Both the position numbers and the translations under genes were made by a program. The notes beneath the pieces were generated by a model. The model searched no databases, had not been told where the DNA came from, and saw only the letters and a program-made list of their open reading frames with translations. From Paenibacillus maysiensis (GTDB taxonomy: Bacteria; Bacillota; Bacilli; Paenibacillales; Paenibacillaceae), in NCBI RefSeq assembly GCF_000520815.1, contig NZ_ASRY01000293.1, forward strand, positions 1 through 45,065: DNA of 45,065 nucleotides, written 5' to 3'. Shown piece after piece: positions 16,396 to 24,957 of the stretch. Every line of letters begins with the position of its first letter. The stretch's first letter is position 1.

Positions 16396-17379
16396 TTACT
16401 TAGCCTGTTCCAGCAATTTGCTAATAATAAAATCTAGCTGTCCCGTCATACTAGCAACGTCCGAATAATAGAACAGTCCTGCATATTTCGCTGGAATTTC
16501 GATGATATGTCCGTTTTTAACGGCTGGAATACTGCTCCAGATTTTTGTCTTCGCATATTCGGATTCCTTGCCCTCCTGCTTAAACCAAAGGACATAATCT
16601 CCAAAGTATTCAGCAGCAACCTCGTAGGATAAAGAACCTCGACCCTCTCCGGAATTTCTAACCAATGTGTTGAGCTTTTCCGGTTTGTGAAGTCCAAGAT
16701 AATTGTAAAGCAACGTTCCTCCACGTGAGCCTGTTTCATAATAAATTCCGTAGGAACCACTGCCCCAGTCCTCGAAAATGCTAAACGTTTTGTCTTTGAA
16801 TATGTCGGAATTTAGTTTTTCTTTGGCCTGACTCAGCTTGCTTTCAAACAGTGAAATCACTTTGTCCGCTTCTGCCTCATGTCCTGTGGCCTGACCAAGA
16901 AATTTCAAACGTTCTAGGGAGGTCATTTTATCCTCTGGTATCACAAGAACAGGCGCAATTTTAGACAGCTTATCATAATCCTTTGTATCATATGTAATGA
17001 TGAGATCAGGATCATACTTCATAATTTCCTCAGTTTCCCACTTTTCAATATTGGGAATGTCGTTAAACTTATCGTAAAAAGGCATCGTTTCTTGTTTCCA
17101 GCCCATTACTGCCGCTGGCTTAATCCCTAGTGTCAATACCTCGCCAACATACCAGTTCACTACTACTCGTTGAGGATTAGCGGGCACCTTAATATCTCCT
17201 TTTATCGTAGAGACTGTACGCGTATCAGAATCCCTGCTTACCTCTTCCTTCGTGGACGACGCGGGTTTAGCAGATGAATCAGAGGAACTGCCAGCATTCC
17301 CACAGCCTGAAATAACGAAGATCATTACGAATAGTGCACATAAAATCATGTGAAATCTCTTGTTCATCATACGATGCAT
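16396..17379 (-). CDS. Iron-siderophore substrate-binding lipoprotein
   Basis: Extracytoplasmic receptor that hands ferric siderophore to the two permeases. The 327-residue precursor begins with a lipoprotein signal ending ISGC (RFHMILCALFVMIFVISGC), followed by a Ser-rich linker, then a PBP2-type domain: GDIKVPANPQRVVVN, WETEEIMKYDPDLIIT and the C-terminal helix. The ATG at 17379 has AAAGGAG 9 bp upstream; 13 codons further up are in frame but overlap the promoter. A Fur box lies 58 bp upstream, so expression should rise under iron starvation. The siderophore type cannot be read from sequence. Confidence 0.9.
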   Translation of the reverse strand: MHRMMNKRFHMILCALFVMIFVISGCGNAGSSSDSSAKPASSTKEEVSRDSDTRTVSTIKGDIKVPANPQRVVVNWYVGEVLTLGIKPAAVMGWKQETMPFYDKFNDIPNIEKWETEEIMKYDPDLIITYDTKDYDKLSKIAPVLVIPEDKMTSLERLKFLGQATGHEAEADKVISLFESKLSQAKEKLNSDIFKDKTFSIFEDWGSGSYGIYYETGSRGGTLLYNYLGLHKPEKLNTLVRNSGEGRGSLSYEVAAEYFGDYVLWFKQEGKESEYAKTKIWSSIPAVKNGHIIEIPAKYAGLFYYSDVASMTGQLDFIISKLLEQAK

Positions 17380-17422
17380 GTTGTAAATCTCCTTTGAAAT
17401 ATAGTAAGAGCAAAACATACTT

Positions 17423-17459
17423 AAAATTAGTGATATTGATAATCATTATCACTAATTTT
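17423..17459. promoter_or_regulatory. Fur operator with overlapping dyads
   Basis: A perfect 7-1-7 Fur box, TGATAAT-C-ATTATCA, is at 17437-17451. It is embedded in a larger perfect inverted repeat: AAAATTAGTGATA (17423-17435) and TATCACTAATTTT (17447-17459), whose centre is offset by 3 bp. Two overlapping dyads could allow two Fur dimers to bind. It lies just upstream of the siderophore receptor gene. Confidence 0.88.
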
Positions 17460-17511
17460 AAAGTGTAAATTTTACCTGAGTGATTGTCAACTGTTTCTTT
17501 AAGTTTTTGTT

Positions 17512-17961
17512 TTACTTTAATGGGTTCTCCAGTGCTCCCCTTCTATTCGCTTCATGCCATTCCTGATAGATTCCTCCAATTTCATAAAAAGCTTTACTAA
17601 TTGCAGTTGTCAGCTCCTTCGTGATCTCCTTGGTATATTTTAAATGAGTATTTATGTTATCCACTTTATATTTTCGAAGCAGATTTAGATGAGCAATGAT
17701 GTGAATCGTATCTTCGATGATCCAATAAATCACATCTTCTACATCTTTCGTAGGCTTGTTCAGCATCTGTACGCCTCTTTCGTACATCTGGAGCGTATAA
17801 CCCCGCTTGCCAACTTGCACATACGGACTAAGATCATCACAAAAATCCGTACGGAAAGGTCGAGTTACATAGTGCTCATACTGGTCTTCATATATCGAAG
17901 TTTGTTCAAGCAGTTTAATGGTCATGTCTATAATTTCCCGTTCGTTATACATTTTTTTCAT
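17512..17961 (-). CDS. Imm63-like immunity protein
   Basis: A 149-residue soluble, mixed alpha/beta protein. The segment YTLQMYERGVQMLNKPTKDVEDVIYWIIEDTIHIIA matches the Imm63 pattern of a strand, E-R-G, then D-x-x-x-x-x-Y-W-x-x-x-D-x-x; helices and a W-x-E follow. Imm63 proteins are predicted to neutralise secreted polymorphic toxins; no toxin gene lies next to this one, so it may be an orphan immunity gene. The ATG at 17961 has GGAAGGG 8 bp upstream; ten more codons are in frame upstream. The identification is by memory of the family pattern. Confidence 0.58.
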   Translation of the reverse strand: MKKMYNEREIIDMTIKLLEQTSIYEDQYEHYVTRPFRTDFCDDLSPYVQVGKRGYTLQMYERGVQMLNKPTKDVEDVIYWIIEDTIHIIAHLNLLRKYKVDNINTHLKYTKEITKELTTAISKAFYEIGGIYQEWHEANRRGALENPLK

Positions 17962-18172
17962 CAGATTTTCCCTTCCTTTCACAATCTTCAACTCATTTTA
18001 TCAAACAAATAAACGATACATGAATGACCGTTTAATATCATTAAATTACTAGTGTTGCAATAAGAAATGAAACTTATCTTTTACCAACTATTAACAATTC
18101 TTGTTGGTGCAAACGATAATTAGAATAGAGGGGATTTTCCCTTCTATATTTCAAACTGGAGGAAACAGGCGA

Positions 18173-18604
18173 ATGAATAGAGTATGGACGAAAGCATCGG
18201 CTATTCTATTGGTAGTAGTATCCCTGTTATTCAACGGAACGTACGCGCTCGCAGCTTCGGCAATATCCACTTATGTAGTTACGTTCCAGCAGGCGACCTT
18301 GGTATCGAATGATCATGTAGGCAACGAATGGGCGATTGCTGCCCAAGCAGGCGGCAAATCCATTGAGGAAGGCAGTAGCGTGAAGGTCAAGGTCAAACCG
18401 GGCGGTAGTATTCAGTTATATGCCTATGCCGAGGAACAGGATAAAATCCCTGACGAGGGCGAAGCCCGCAAAAACGTTAAAGTCTCCACCATTTCTGCCA
18501 AAGGTTCTACCGTTAAGCTAAGAGTTACTGTCACTGAAAACCGCGGACGCTATTCAGGCAATCAGGCAGTTTGGGAATTTACGTACAAGATCAAAAAACA
18601 ATAA
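18173..18604 (+). CDS. Secreted protein of unknown function
   Basis: A 143-residue precursor with a clear Sec signal peptide (basic start NRVWTK, hydrophobic core ASAILLVVVSLLF, likely cleavage after ALA near residue 27). The mature part of about 115 residues is predicted all-beta with repeated V-K-V-K strands and SIQLYAYAEEQD, reminiscent of an Ig-like or CalX-like fold, but I cannot name a family. GGAGG lies 10 bp before the ATG at 18173. It stands alone and ends just before a hairpin shared with the convergent phosphotransferase gene. Confidence 0.7.
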   Translation: MNRVWTKASAILLVVVSLLFNGTYALAASAISTYVVTFQQATLVSNDHVGNEWAIAAQAGGKSIEEGSSVKVKVKPGGSIQLYAYAEEQDKIPDEGEARKNVKVSTISAKGSTVKLRVTVTENRGRYSGNQAVWEFTYKIKKQ

Positions 18605-18619
18605 TAGAACGCAAAAATA

Positions 18620-18646
18620 GACCGTCACTCCCAGGAGCGGCGGTCT
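18620..18646. terminator. Hairpin between convergent genes
   Basis: GACCGTCACTCC and GGAGCGGCGGTC form a stem with one mismatch and one G-U pair. On the minus strand it is followed by TATTTTT, so it can terminate the phosphotransferase transcript. On the plus strand the T-tract is poor. Confidence 0.6.
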
Positions 18647-18652
18647 TCATGT

Positions 18653-19573
18653 TTACAGGGAAAGGAAACTGGGCACGTACCATTTCGGTATGTAGGTTTG
18701 AAAGTAATCATACGCCTCCAAAACCTCTTCAGCTCGATGAACCATATCGTCCACTTCTTTTTTACCAAACTGGATTGCCCAGTGGATCGATGAAAGCTGA
18801 TTGCTCGCAATATACAGAGCCATTAATTTAAAAAATAAATCAGGTACATTGTTATTAAAATAACCGTGGATACGGCCCGAAGCGAATAATGGACTTAATC
18901 CTGCACACCAGGTGATGCGGTTGAATTCCTCCCAAGGATCGCCATAATCCAGTCTATTAAAATCAATGATGCCCAGTTCACCAGATGGGGTAACTACCAT
19001 ATTTCCCACATGATAGTCTCCATGCTGAAATGTCTGGGGACGATTTTCTAATAGATAGCGGTGTTGCTCAATAAAGCTAATGGTTTGATCGGCTCCCTTA
19101 AAGGGAATGCCGCATGCTTTATAGTTTGTAATATATCTGTTGATTTTGGCATTATAATATTCGGCCCATGGCGCTTGATCTTGCTCCGCAGGGATTTCGT
19201 GCATTTTTCTTAATATTACTCCTGCTTGAACCCCGAGTTGATATTGCTGTGCTGCGTTTAACGTGGAAATGACCTTTTCAGCATCTTCCCCTTTGATCCA
19301 GGTAAATAAGGAGTATACGGACTGTCCGTTGTTGCAAATCCCAAAATTAAGCGGCCGGGACATTAAAATGCTCTCTATATGATCCAGCTTTTTTACAGCT
19401 TCAAACTCACGTTGTTTCTTTTCATATTGGGTGATATCCGCCATTCTCAGCAACAATTCTCTACTGTCGATGGTTTGAACATAGTATTTCATATCTTTTG
19501 ACCAGCCTTTATGAATCTCTCCCACATTATTCCACGTACTGGAGCCCGCTATTTCACTAAAGATTTGATTCAC
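18653..19573 (-). CDS. Aminoglycoside phosphotransferase-family kinase
   Basis: A 306-residue protein-kinase-like small-molecule phosphotransferase. The catalytic loop is H184-G-D186-Y-H-V-G-N191 (Brenner motif) and the metal-binding aspartate is Asp204 in GIIDFNRLDYGDP. The N-terminal lobe with a nucleotide-binding Lys region precedes an interdomain strand (SLFTWIKGEDAE). Such enzymes phosphorylate antibiotics, sugars or amino alcohols; the Trp-rich FNRITWCAG region resembles uncharacterised Bacillus/Paenibacillus members. The true substrate is unknown and resistance should not be assumed. It is monocistronic on the minus strand. Confidence 0.82.
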   Translation of the reverse strand: MNQIFSEIAGSSTWNNVGEIHKGWSKDMKYYVQTIDSRELLLRMADITQYEKKQREFEAVKKLDHIESILMSRPLNFGICNNGQSVYSLFTWIKGEDAEKVISTLNAAQQYQLGVQAGVILRKMHEIPAEQDQAPWAEYYNAKINRYITNYKACGIPFKGADQTISFIEQHRYLLENRPQTFQHGDYHVGNMVVTPSGELGIIDFNRLDYGDPWEEFNRITWCAGLSPLFASGRIHGYFNNNVPDLFFKLMALYIASNQLSSIHWAIQFGKKEVDDMVHRAEEVLEAYDYFQTYIPKWYVPSFLSL

Positions 19574-20064
19574 GCTATGACACCTCCCACGTTAAAATAG
19601 CCTTGTATAGAGCTATACCGTTTTAGCAAACATATGCTTTCCATAGTTTACCTTTAAAATGACAGAGGAATCAATCTTCTTACTAGGATATTTCTTTTTT
19701 TGCAAAGGTCTTGCACGTAATAGTCAATATGATCCTAAACAAAGCTTCCGTCCATGGCAGCAAAGTTAGTTCCCAACGGGGGCTTAACAACTATTCATCC
19801 CACAACCTAAGAATTGCGATATTCCACCTCCTCATTTTATCATCGCATCCTTTAAAACAACTCATCATTCAGAGAGCCCAGTCTAAGCTTTAAATTCATT
19901 CATGTAAATGTGAAAATCCAGACATATCTTCGGGGTATTATCCTCTAAAACGAAGAAAAAGCTGTAAATATTCGATATATCGTAACTTTCTAACGTTTAA
20001 CCAAAGCGTTTTATAGGCTATATTAAATTTTAAGTAATAGGAATAAGAATAGGGAGGTTTATTC
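19574..20064. other. Intergenic region without a recognisable gene
   Basis: About 490 bp, AT-rich, between divergent genes. A 60-codon open frame at 19711-19893 lacks a ribosome binding site and any family features. The last 100 bp should contain the promoter of the DUF3817 gene. No structured RNA was recognised. Confidence 0.5.
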
Positions 20065-20394
20065 ATGTTTAAAAATCCTTTTAAGACGTTTGGCGTCATT
20101 GGTAATATTGAAGCGGTCTCATATCTGCTGCTTGTATGTATCGCTATGCCGCTTAAATACGCAGCCGGGATGCCGCAAATGGTAAGCTGGGTGGGGATGA
20201 TCCATGGGGTACTGTTCGTGGCTTATGTAGTTGCGATTGTAGCCATGTTGATTTTTCGCAAATTGACGGTATTACAAGGGCTTATAGCTTTGATTGCCTC
20301 GCTGCTGCCGTTTGGTCCTTTCATCTTTGACCGTAAGGTGCTGAAGAAGGCGGAAGCGCGTATGGATCATGCTACTCCTGTTAAATCTACATAG
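20065..20394 (+). CDS. DUF3817 family membrane protein
   Basis: A 109-residue protein with three hydrophobic helices (AVSYLLLVCIAMPLKY; WVGMIHGVLFVAYVVAIVAML; GLIALIASLLPFGPF). G-x-I-E-A-x-S-Y-L-x-L near residue 13 and MIHGxLFxxY are the family signature. DUF3817 proteins are small integral membrane proteins of unknown role. GGGAGG precedes the ATG and a strong terminator follows. Confidence 0.82.
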   Translation: MFKNPFKTFGVIGNIEAVSYLLLVCIAMPLKYAAGMPQMVSWVGMIHGVLFVAYVVAIVAMLIFRKLTVLQGLIALIASLLPFGPFIFDRKVLKKAEARMDHATPVKST

Positions 20395-20418
20395 GCACAT
20401 ACAAAAATAATTTTACGT

Positions 20419-20470
20419 AAAAACACGGCTTTCCGGGCTTCTGTAACCTTGGAAAGCCGTGTTTTTATTT
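20419..20470. terminator. Strong terminator after the DUF3817 gene
   Basis: A perfect 16-bp stem, AAAAACACGGCTTTCC and GGAAAGCCGTGTTTTT, closes a 16-nt loop with T-rich sequence on both strands. Confidence 0.88.
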
Positions 20471-20605
20471 GGTATTGTAAAATGTTACTTTCCGAAATTC
20501 TCCAAGCTTTCGTAATAGTCATCTGACGGAGATTGAAAAAGGGGAGCCCCACTTTGTCATGATTTCATTCCTTTATATTATGTAATCTTATAGACAAATC
20601 CCCCA

Positions 20606-20857
20606 CTAATCTCTTGGGTAATTTACACTCATAATGTCCATAAAAGGAACTTTGTCCGTTTCACCATTATTCTCTACATGAACCCTGCCCGTTCTTGGGT
20701 CCATTTTGACGATCTGCCCGCGGGTTGTTTCTTGACGTCCCCATACGGTCAACACGACTTCGGATTGCTCTTGCTGTGCTTCTGCAAGCTGGTTCCCGAT
20801 TTCCTCCAGCACAAATTCATCCCGGGTAGGCCGTTTGGCCACCTTCGCCTTTGCCAC
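20606..20857 (-). CDS. YolD-like protein
   Basis: An 83-residue protein. The second half (EVVLTVWGRQETTRGQIVKMDPRTGRVHVEN, then KVPFMDIMSV) follows the YolD pattern of a beta-rich module with G-x-I-x-x-x-D, then V-P-F-x-D-I near the C-terminus. In B. subtilis YolD accompanies a Y-family DNA polymerase (UvrX/YqjW-type); no such gene is next to it here. It starts with GTG, preceded by GGAAGGGTG. It is monocistronic. The N-terminal 20 residues are Lys/Ala-rich. Confidence 0.65.
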   Translation of the reverse strand: MAKAKVAKRPTRDEFVLEEIGNQLAEAQQEQSEVVLTVWGRQETTRGQIVKMDPRTGRVHVENNGETDKVPFMDIMSVNYPRD

Positions 20858-20960
20858 TTGCTTTCACCCTTCCTTTACTGCAAAATCAAATTCATTCTAT
20901 TTTACCATACTTTTCATCATTTGGTGCTGGTAATCTGAGTTAAATCGTGTCACTTGCGTA

Positions 20961-21002
20961 TAAAAAAGAACCGATTTTCTCACGAACAAGAAAATCGGCT
21001 CT
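20961..21002 (-). terminator. Terminator after the TetR gene
   Basis: On the minus strand GAGCCGATTTTCT and AGAAAATCGGTTC form a 13-bp stem (one G-U pair) with an 8-nt loop, followed by TTTTTTATA, 40 bp beyond the regulator stop codon. Confidence 0.88.
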
Positions 21003-21040
21003 GAAAGCTGGTCAGCCAGAAAGCAATTCCATATCCTTTT

Positions 21041-21610
21041 TTATTTGATCAGCTGTGGAATATAATCGGCTACATTATAAATAGGTGCGCTGCTCTGCTG
21101 AGTAAGGGCCAGAATTAAGGCGCCTTCCAGCATGGAAATAATAAGTACCGCCAGACTATGTGCCTTTTCCTCCGTCCATCCCGCTGTCTGAAGACGTTCC
21201 ATATAGATATGTTGCCAATCTGTAAACGTATTCACACAGGCACGCCGTAACGATTCGCTGATGCAGGAAGTTTCCGCAGCAGCCCAAAATCCCATAGGCA
21301 TAAAGCCATTAAAGTTCGTTTGGTCCGCTTCCTCCGCTGTATTGCGGATGAAATCCTGTATGGCGAGCACAGGGTCCTCGTTCCCTGATAACGTTTCTTT
21401 CAACTTTTGCTTAATAAACTCATTCCCTCTTCTGATGCACTCCAAAGCCAATTCCTCTTTGCCACGTGGAAAATAATAATAAAGCGAGCCTTTCGGTGAG
21501 CCACTCTCCGCAAGAATCTGATTGAGTCCGGTAGCGTGGTAGCCCTGATGAAAAAAGAGCCTCGAAGCGGTTTGTACAATATTTTCATATGATTCGGGTT
21601 TAGCAGCCAT
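21041..21610 (-). CDS. TetR family regulator, LmrA/YxaF-like
   Basis: A 189-residue repressor. The helix-turn-helix spans about residues 5-50 (YENIVQTASRLFFHQGYHATGLNQIL, then GSPKGSLYYYFPRGKEELA). The G-S-L-Y-Y-Y-F-P-x-G-K-E-E-L ending and the ligand-binding domain with FMPMGFWAAE resemble B. subtilis LmrA and YxaF, which control drug efflux in response to flavonoids. The ATG at 21610 is preceded by GAAGGA. It is divergent from an LmrB-like exporter, as in lmrAB-type systems, so it very likely represses that gene. Confidence 0.88.
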   Translation of the reverse strand: MAAKPESYENIVQTASRLFFHQGYHATGLNQILAESGSPKGSLYYYFPRGKEELALECIRRGNEFIKQKLKETLSGNEDPVLAIQDFIRNTAEEADQTNFNGFMPMGFWAAAETSCISESLRRACVNTFTDWQHIYMERLQTAGWTEEKAHSLAVLIISMLEGALILALTQQSSAPIYNVADYIPQLIK

Positions 21611-21651
21611 ATACAGCATCCTTCATTAATATAATATTTACAATTTTTATT

Positions 21652-21701
21652 TTGACAAAAAAATAACTTCATGTTTATTATATATAGACCGATCGTTATA
21701 A
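21652..21701 (+). promoter_or_regulatory. Promoter and candidate operator of the LmrB-like gene
   Basis: TTGACA (21652-21657) and TATTAT (21676-21681) are spaced 18 bp. Just downstream lies TATAGACCGATCGTTATA (21684-21701), an imperfect dyad around CGATCG. Its AGACC core resembles LmrA/YxaF-type operators as I recall them. Repressor binding there would block the promoter. Confidence 0.6.
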
Positions 21702-21739
21702 TTCAATACCCATCAATTTATTGGAGGAACAAAAACAAC

Positions 21740-23212
21740 ATGAGTACAATGAGTCAAACAAGCGCTCCATCTGATCCTAAGACATTCAAGGTGCTGCCTA
21801 TTATGATTGCCCTGCTGCTTAGCGGCTTTATCGGAATGTTCAGTGAAACGGCGTTGAACATTGCGCTGAATGATTTGATGCAGATTTTGCACATTACAAC
21901 AGCAACAGCCCAATGGCTGACCACGGCCTTTCTGCTGACACTCGGTATTTTGGTACCTGTATCGGGCTTGCTGCTTCAAACCTTTACGACAAGACAGCTT
22001 TTCGTCACATCACTGCTGTTCTCTATTGCGGGTTGTCTCGTTGCTGCATTAGCACCAAGCTTTACGGTGTTATTGATCGCTCGCATTCTTCAAGCCGTCG
22101 GTACGGCGCTCTTATTGCCGTTGATGTTTAATACAATTTTGATCATCTTCCCGGCTGAAAAGAGAGGCGCAGCTATGGGGATCATCGGATTGGTTATTAT
22201 GTTTGCTCCTGCGGTTGGACCTACGATTGCGGGTCTGGTGCTGCAAAATCTGTCCTGGCACTGGATTTTCTGGATCTCCCTTCCGTTTCTGATTCTTTCG
22301 CTGATTTTCGGTATCTTGTTTATGCAAAACGTTTCGGAGATTACAAAGCCGAAAATTGACATTCCATCTATCCTGTTGTCTTCCATTGGCTTCGGTGGTG
22401 TCGTGTTCGGTTTCAGTAAATCCGGCGAAGGCGGCGAAGGCTGGGCTAGTCTGGTAGTTTTGCTCCCCCTGATCATCGGCTTGGTATCTTTGATTCTGTT
22501 CTCTGTACGCCAGTTAAAAATGAAGCAACCGATGTTGAATTTGCGCGTCTTTAAATATCCGATGTTTGTTATCGGCGTTGTGATGGTCTTCCTGTGTATG
22601 ATGACGATCCTTTCTACAATGCTGATTCTCCCGCTCTTTTTGCAAAAAGGGCTGGCCCTGTCCGCTCTGTCCGCAGGATTGGTGCTTCTGCCCGGCGGAA
22701 TTATCAACGGTCTGTTGTCACCCATCATGGGCTCCCTGTTCGATAAATTCGGTCCAAAATGGCTCGTTATTCCGGGACTTGTGATCGTTGCCGCTGTCTT
22801 ATTCTTCCTGTCAGGCCTTACGACGACATCAGCTATTGTACTCATTATTGTCCTGCATAGCTGCCTGATGATCGGTATTTCCATGATCATGATGCCTGCT
22901 CAGACAAACGGCCTAAACCAGCTACCCATGGATCTGTATCCGGACGGAACTGCCATTATGAGCACGCTCCAACAAGTCGCTGGTGCAATCGGTACAGCCG
23001 TAGCGGTAAGCATTCTCTCCAAAGGCATGGACAGCTATTTGAGCCAATCCAGTATGCCTGAATCCGTAAATGAAATGGCCAATGCCATGGCAACCGGATC
23101 TCAGAATTCATTTTTCTTTGCGATGATCATCAGTGTGATCGGGTTGATCCTTGCGTTTTTCATCCGCAGAGTTCATGTTGAGCATGGCACTGCTAAAGCT
23201 CCCATGCATTAA
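21740..23212 (+). CDS. MFS multidrug exporter, DHA2 (LmrB/EmrB) family
   Basis: A 490-residue proton-coupled drug exporter with about 14 hydrophobic helices, as expected for the DHA2 group. The N-terminus reads FKVLPIMIALLLSGFIGMFSETALNIALNDLM, and motif C is visible in GPTIAGLVLQ following LVIMFAPAVGPTIAG. Overall it resembles LmrB (lincomycin exporter) of B. subtilis. The ATG at 21740 follows GGAGG at 12 bp; an upstream in-frame codon at 21671 would overlap the promoter and is rejected. Expression should be released when the divergent TetR protein binds its ligand. The drug range cannot be predicted. Confidence 0.9.
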   Translation: MSTMSQTSAPSDPKTFKVLPIMIALLLSGFIGMFSETALNIALNDLMQILHITTATAQWLTTAFLLTLGILVPVSGLLLQTFTTRQLFVTSLLFSIAGCLVAALAPSFTVLLIARILQAVGTALLLPLMFNTILIIFPAEKRGAAMGIIGLVIMFAPAVGPTIAGLVLQNLSWHWIFWISLPFLILSLIFGILFMQNVSEITKPKIDIPSILLSSIGFGGVVFGFSKSGEGGEGWASLVVLLPLIIGLVSLILFSVRQLKMKQPMLNLRVFKYPMFVIGVVMVFLCMMTILSTMLILPLFLQKGLALSALSAGLVLLPGGIINGLLSPIMGSLFDKFGPKWLVIPGLVIVAAVLFFLSGLTTTSAIVLIIVLHSCLMIGISMIMMPAQTNGLNQLPMDLYPDGTAIMSTLQQVAGAIGTAVAVSILSKGMDSYLSQSSMPESVNEMANAMATGSQNSFFFAMIISVIGLILAFFIRRVHVEHGTAKAPMH

Positions 23213-23257
23213 TTAATAAATTCTTTATATCTCAAACTAAAAATATCTTAAAAAACT

Positions 23258-23302
23258 TAAAGGCTGCTAACCAACTCACTATTGGTTAAGCAGCCTTTTT
23301 CT
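23258..23302 (+). terminator. Terminator after the DHA2 exporter
   Basis: AAAGGCTGCTaACCAA and TTGGTTaAGCAGCCTTT pair almost completely and are followed by a T-run, about 45 bp after the stop codon. Confidence 0.85.
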
Positions 23303-23379
23303 TATAACTCTATATACATATTCATACAATTACATATTTACAAAGCTCCCCCATTTGGTTACGATATGATTCATGAAGT

Positions 23380-23400
23380 AAAGTGTAAAAATTACGATTA
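23380..23400. promoter_or_regulatory. Zur-like box upstream of the metal/peptide importer operon
   Basis: AAAGTGTAAA-A-ATTACGATTA aligns with the Bacillus Zur consensus as I recall it (AAATCGTAAT-N-ATTACGATTT): about 9 of 10 bases on the right half and 7 of 10 on the left. It lies 20 bp before the first start codon. This suggests repression by zinc, but one half-site is poor. Confidence 0.45.
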
Positions 23401-23420
23401 CTATTAAGGAGGATTCCCTG

Positions 23421-24956
23421 TTGTTTAAGCGAACGTATTTTAAACTATTTATACCTGCGGTAATGGCGGTGATAATGGCAGCATGCGCTTCATCTCCATC
23501 AGCTTCACCCTCTCCATCGGCTGCACCACAAGATAAAAGTGTGACCTTATTGTTCAATGTGCAGAGCCCTTCTATAGATCCTCATGCGGATGTAAATTAC
23601 ACAGCCGTTCGTGCTGGAGTAGGTGAAACACTGATCAAAGTGAACAAGGATCTCAAGCTGGAAGCTTGGCTTGCAGAGAAATGGAACAGCAAGGACGGAC
23701 AGCACTGGACCTTCAACATCCGACCGGGCGTGAATTTCCATAGCGGTAAAGTCGTCGATGCCGCTGCTGTCAAAGCATCCTTGGAAAGAGCACAGAAGCT
23801 CAATGCATCGGTCAAAAATGCGCTGCATATCCGTGATATTCATGCAGACGGACAGATTTTGAGTATTACGACAGACAAGCCTTTCCCGGAATTTGTATCT
23901 GAGCTGGTTCATCCGAATACCGCTATTATAGACACCACAGCTACAGGTGACTTCCCATCGGGAACGGGACCGTTCAAGGTTGTCAGTTTCCGTGCCGGAA
24001 GTGAACTGAATTTGGATCGCAACGATCAATATTGGAACGGTGAAGTAAAGTTGAAGCATGCGAAGTTCATGTTTAACGAAGACGCCAATGCACGTCAGCT
24101 TGCTTTTCAAGCCAAAACTGCTGATATTGTGTATCGCCCGCCAATTGAAAGTCTGGAGCTGCTGAAAGCTGATTCCACCGTTAAGGTTGATTCTCTTCCT
24201 AGTCTGCGGACGCATCAACTTATTTACAATATGAACAATACTGATCTGAAAAAGACGCCTGTGCGTAAAGCATTCGATAACCTGATCCATCGGGATGAGA
24301 TTGCCAACGGTATCATGTCTGGTCAGGGAACCCCTGCTCAAGGCCCGTTCTTGTCGGATTTTCCTTTTTCACCGAAATATATTACGAAAAAGTTTGATTT
24401 GAGTGCCGCACGAGAAGGCTTCAAGCAAGCTGGATATACGGTGCAGAACGGAAAAGTTACGAACCCCGACGGCAAGCCACTTCATTTCACATTGTTAACT
24501 TACCAGTCGAGAACGGAGCTTCCACTCATTTCACAACTGATTCAGGCGAACGCTAAGGAGCTCGGCATTACGATTGATATCCGTCAGGTTGATAATATTG
24601 ACGAATATCTTGCCGCTCATCAGGATTGGGATTTGGCGACTTACAGTAGCATTACAGCCCCGCGCGGTGATGCAAGCTATTATCTGAATGCGGCTTACAT
24701 GCCTGAGGGAGCATTGAATTACGGGCGTGTGCGTGTACCAGAACTGGAGGCTATGATTACACAACTGAACACAACCGTGAATGAGGAACAACGCAACAAG
24801 CTGGCGCTGGAGGCTATCACGCTGATTGACCAAGAAAATCTGCAATCCTTTCTGGTCCATCCCAACAACGTAGTGGCCTATCGCAATTACGTACTTAACT
24901 GGGTAACAAGCCAAAGTGAATACTACCTGCTGACCCAGGACCTGGATGTGAACTAG
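23421..24956 (+). CDS. Nickel/peptide/metallophore-type ABC transporter substrate-binding lipoprotein
   Basis: A 511-residue SBP_bac_5 receptor of the NikA/OppA/CntA group. The signal FIPAVMAVIMAAC is a lipoprotein signal with Cys near residue 18, followed by a Ser/Pro linker. The mature part shows the family features LAEKWNSKDGQHWTFNIRPGVNFHSG, GTGPFKVVSF and YNMNNTDLKKTPVRKAFDNLI. The ligand (Ni, a metal-opine complex or a peptide) cannot be fixed; NikA/CntA-like receptors of Firmicutes are the closest by recall. It starts with TTG, preceded by AAGGAGG. It is the first gene of a six-gene run with tight or overlapping junctions. Confidence 0.85.
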   Translation: MFKRTYFKLFIPAVMAVIMAACASSPSASPSPSAAPQDKSVTLLFNVQSPSIDPHADVNYTAVRAGVGETLIKVNKDLKLEAWLAEKWNSKDGQHWTFNIRPGVNFHSGKVVDAAAVKASLERAQKLNASVKNALHIRDIHADGQILSITTDKPFPEFVSELVHPNTAIIDTTATGDFPSGTGPFKVVSFRAGSELNLDRNDQYWNGEVKLKHAKFMFNEDANARQLAFQAKTADIVYRPPIESLELLKADSTVKVDSLPSLRTHQLIYNMNNTDLKKTPVRKAFDNLIHRDEIANGIMSGQGTPAQGPFLSDFPFSPKYITKKFDLSAAREGFKQAGYTVQNGKVTNPDGKPLHFTLLTYQSRTELPLISQLIQANAKELGITIDIRQVDNIDEYLAAHQDWDLATYSSITAPRGDASYYLNAAYMPEGALNYGRVRVPELEAMITQLNTTVNEEQRNKLALEAITLIDQENLQSFLVHPNNVVAYRNYVLNWVTSQSEYYLLTQDLDVN

Positions 24957-24957
24957 T

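Noticed and set aside
19711..19893. 60-residue protein in the 19.6-20.1 kb gap
   Set aside because: No ribosome binding site and no motif.
22090..22890. 266-residue antisense frame inside the DHA2 exporter gene
   Set aside because: It is complementary to a well-supported transporter gene and shows composition typical of antisense frames.
23547..24341. 264-residue antisense frame inside the receptor gene
   Set aside because: Opposite strand of a clear SBP_bac_5 gene, no ribosome binding site, no family pattern.
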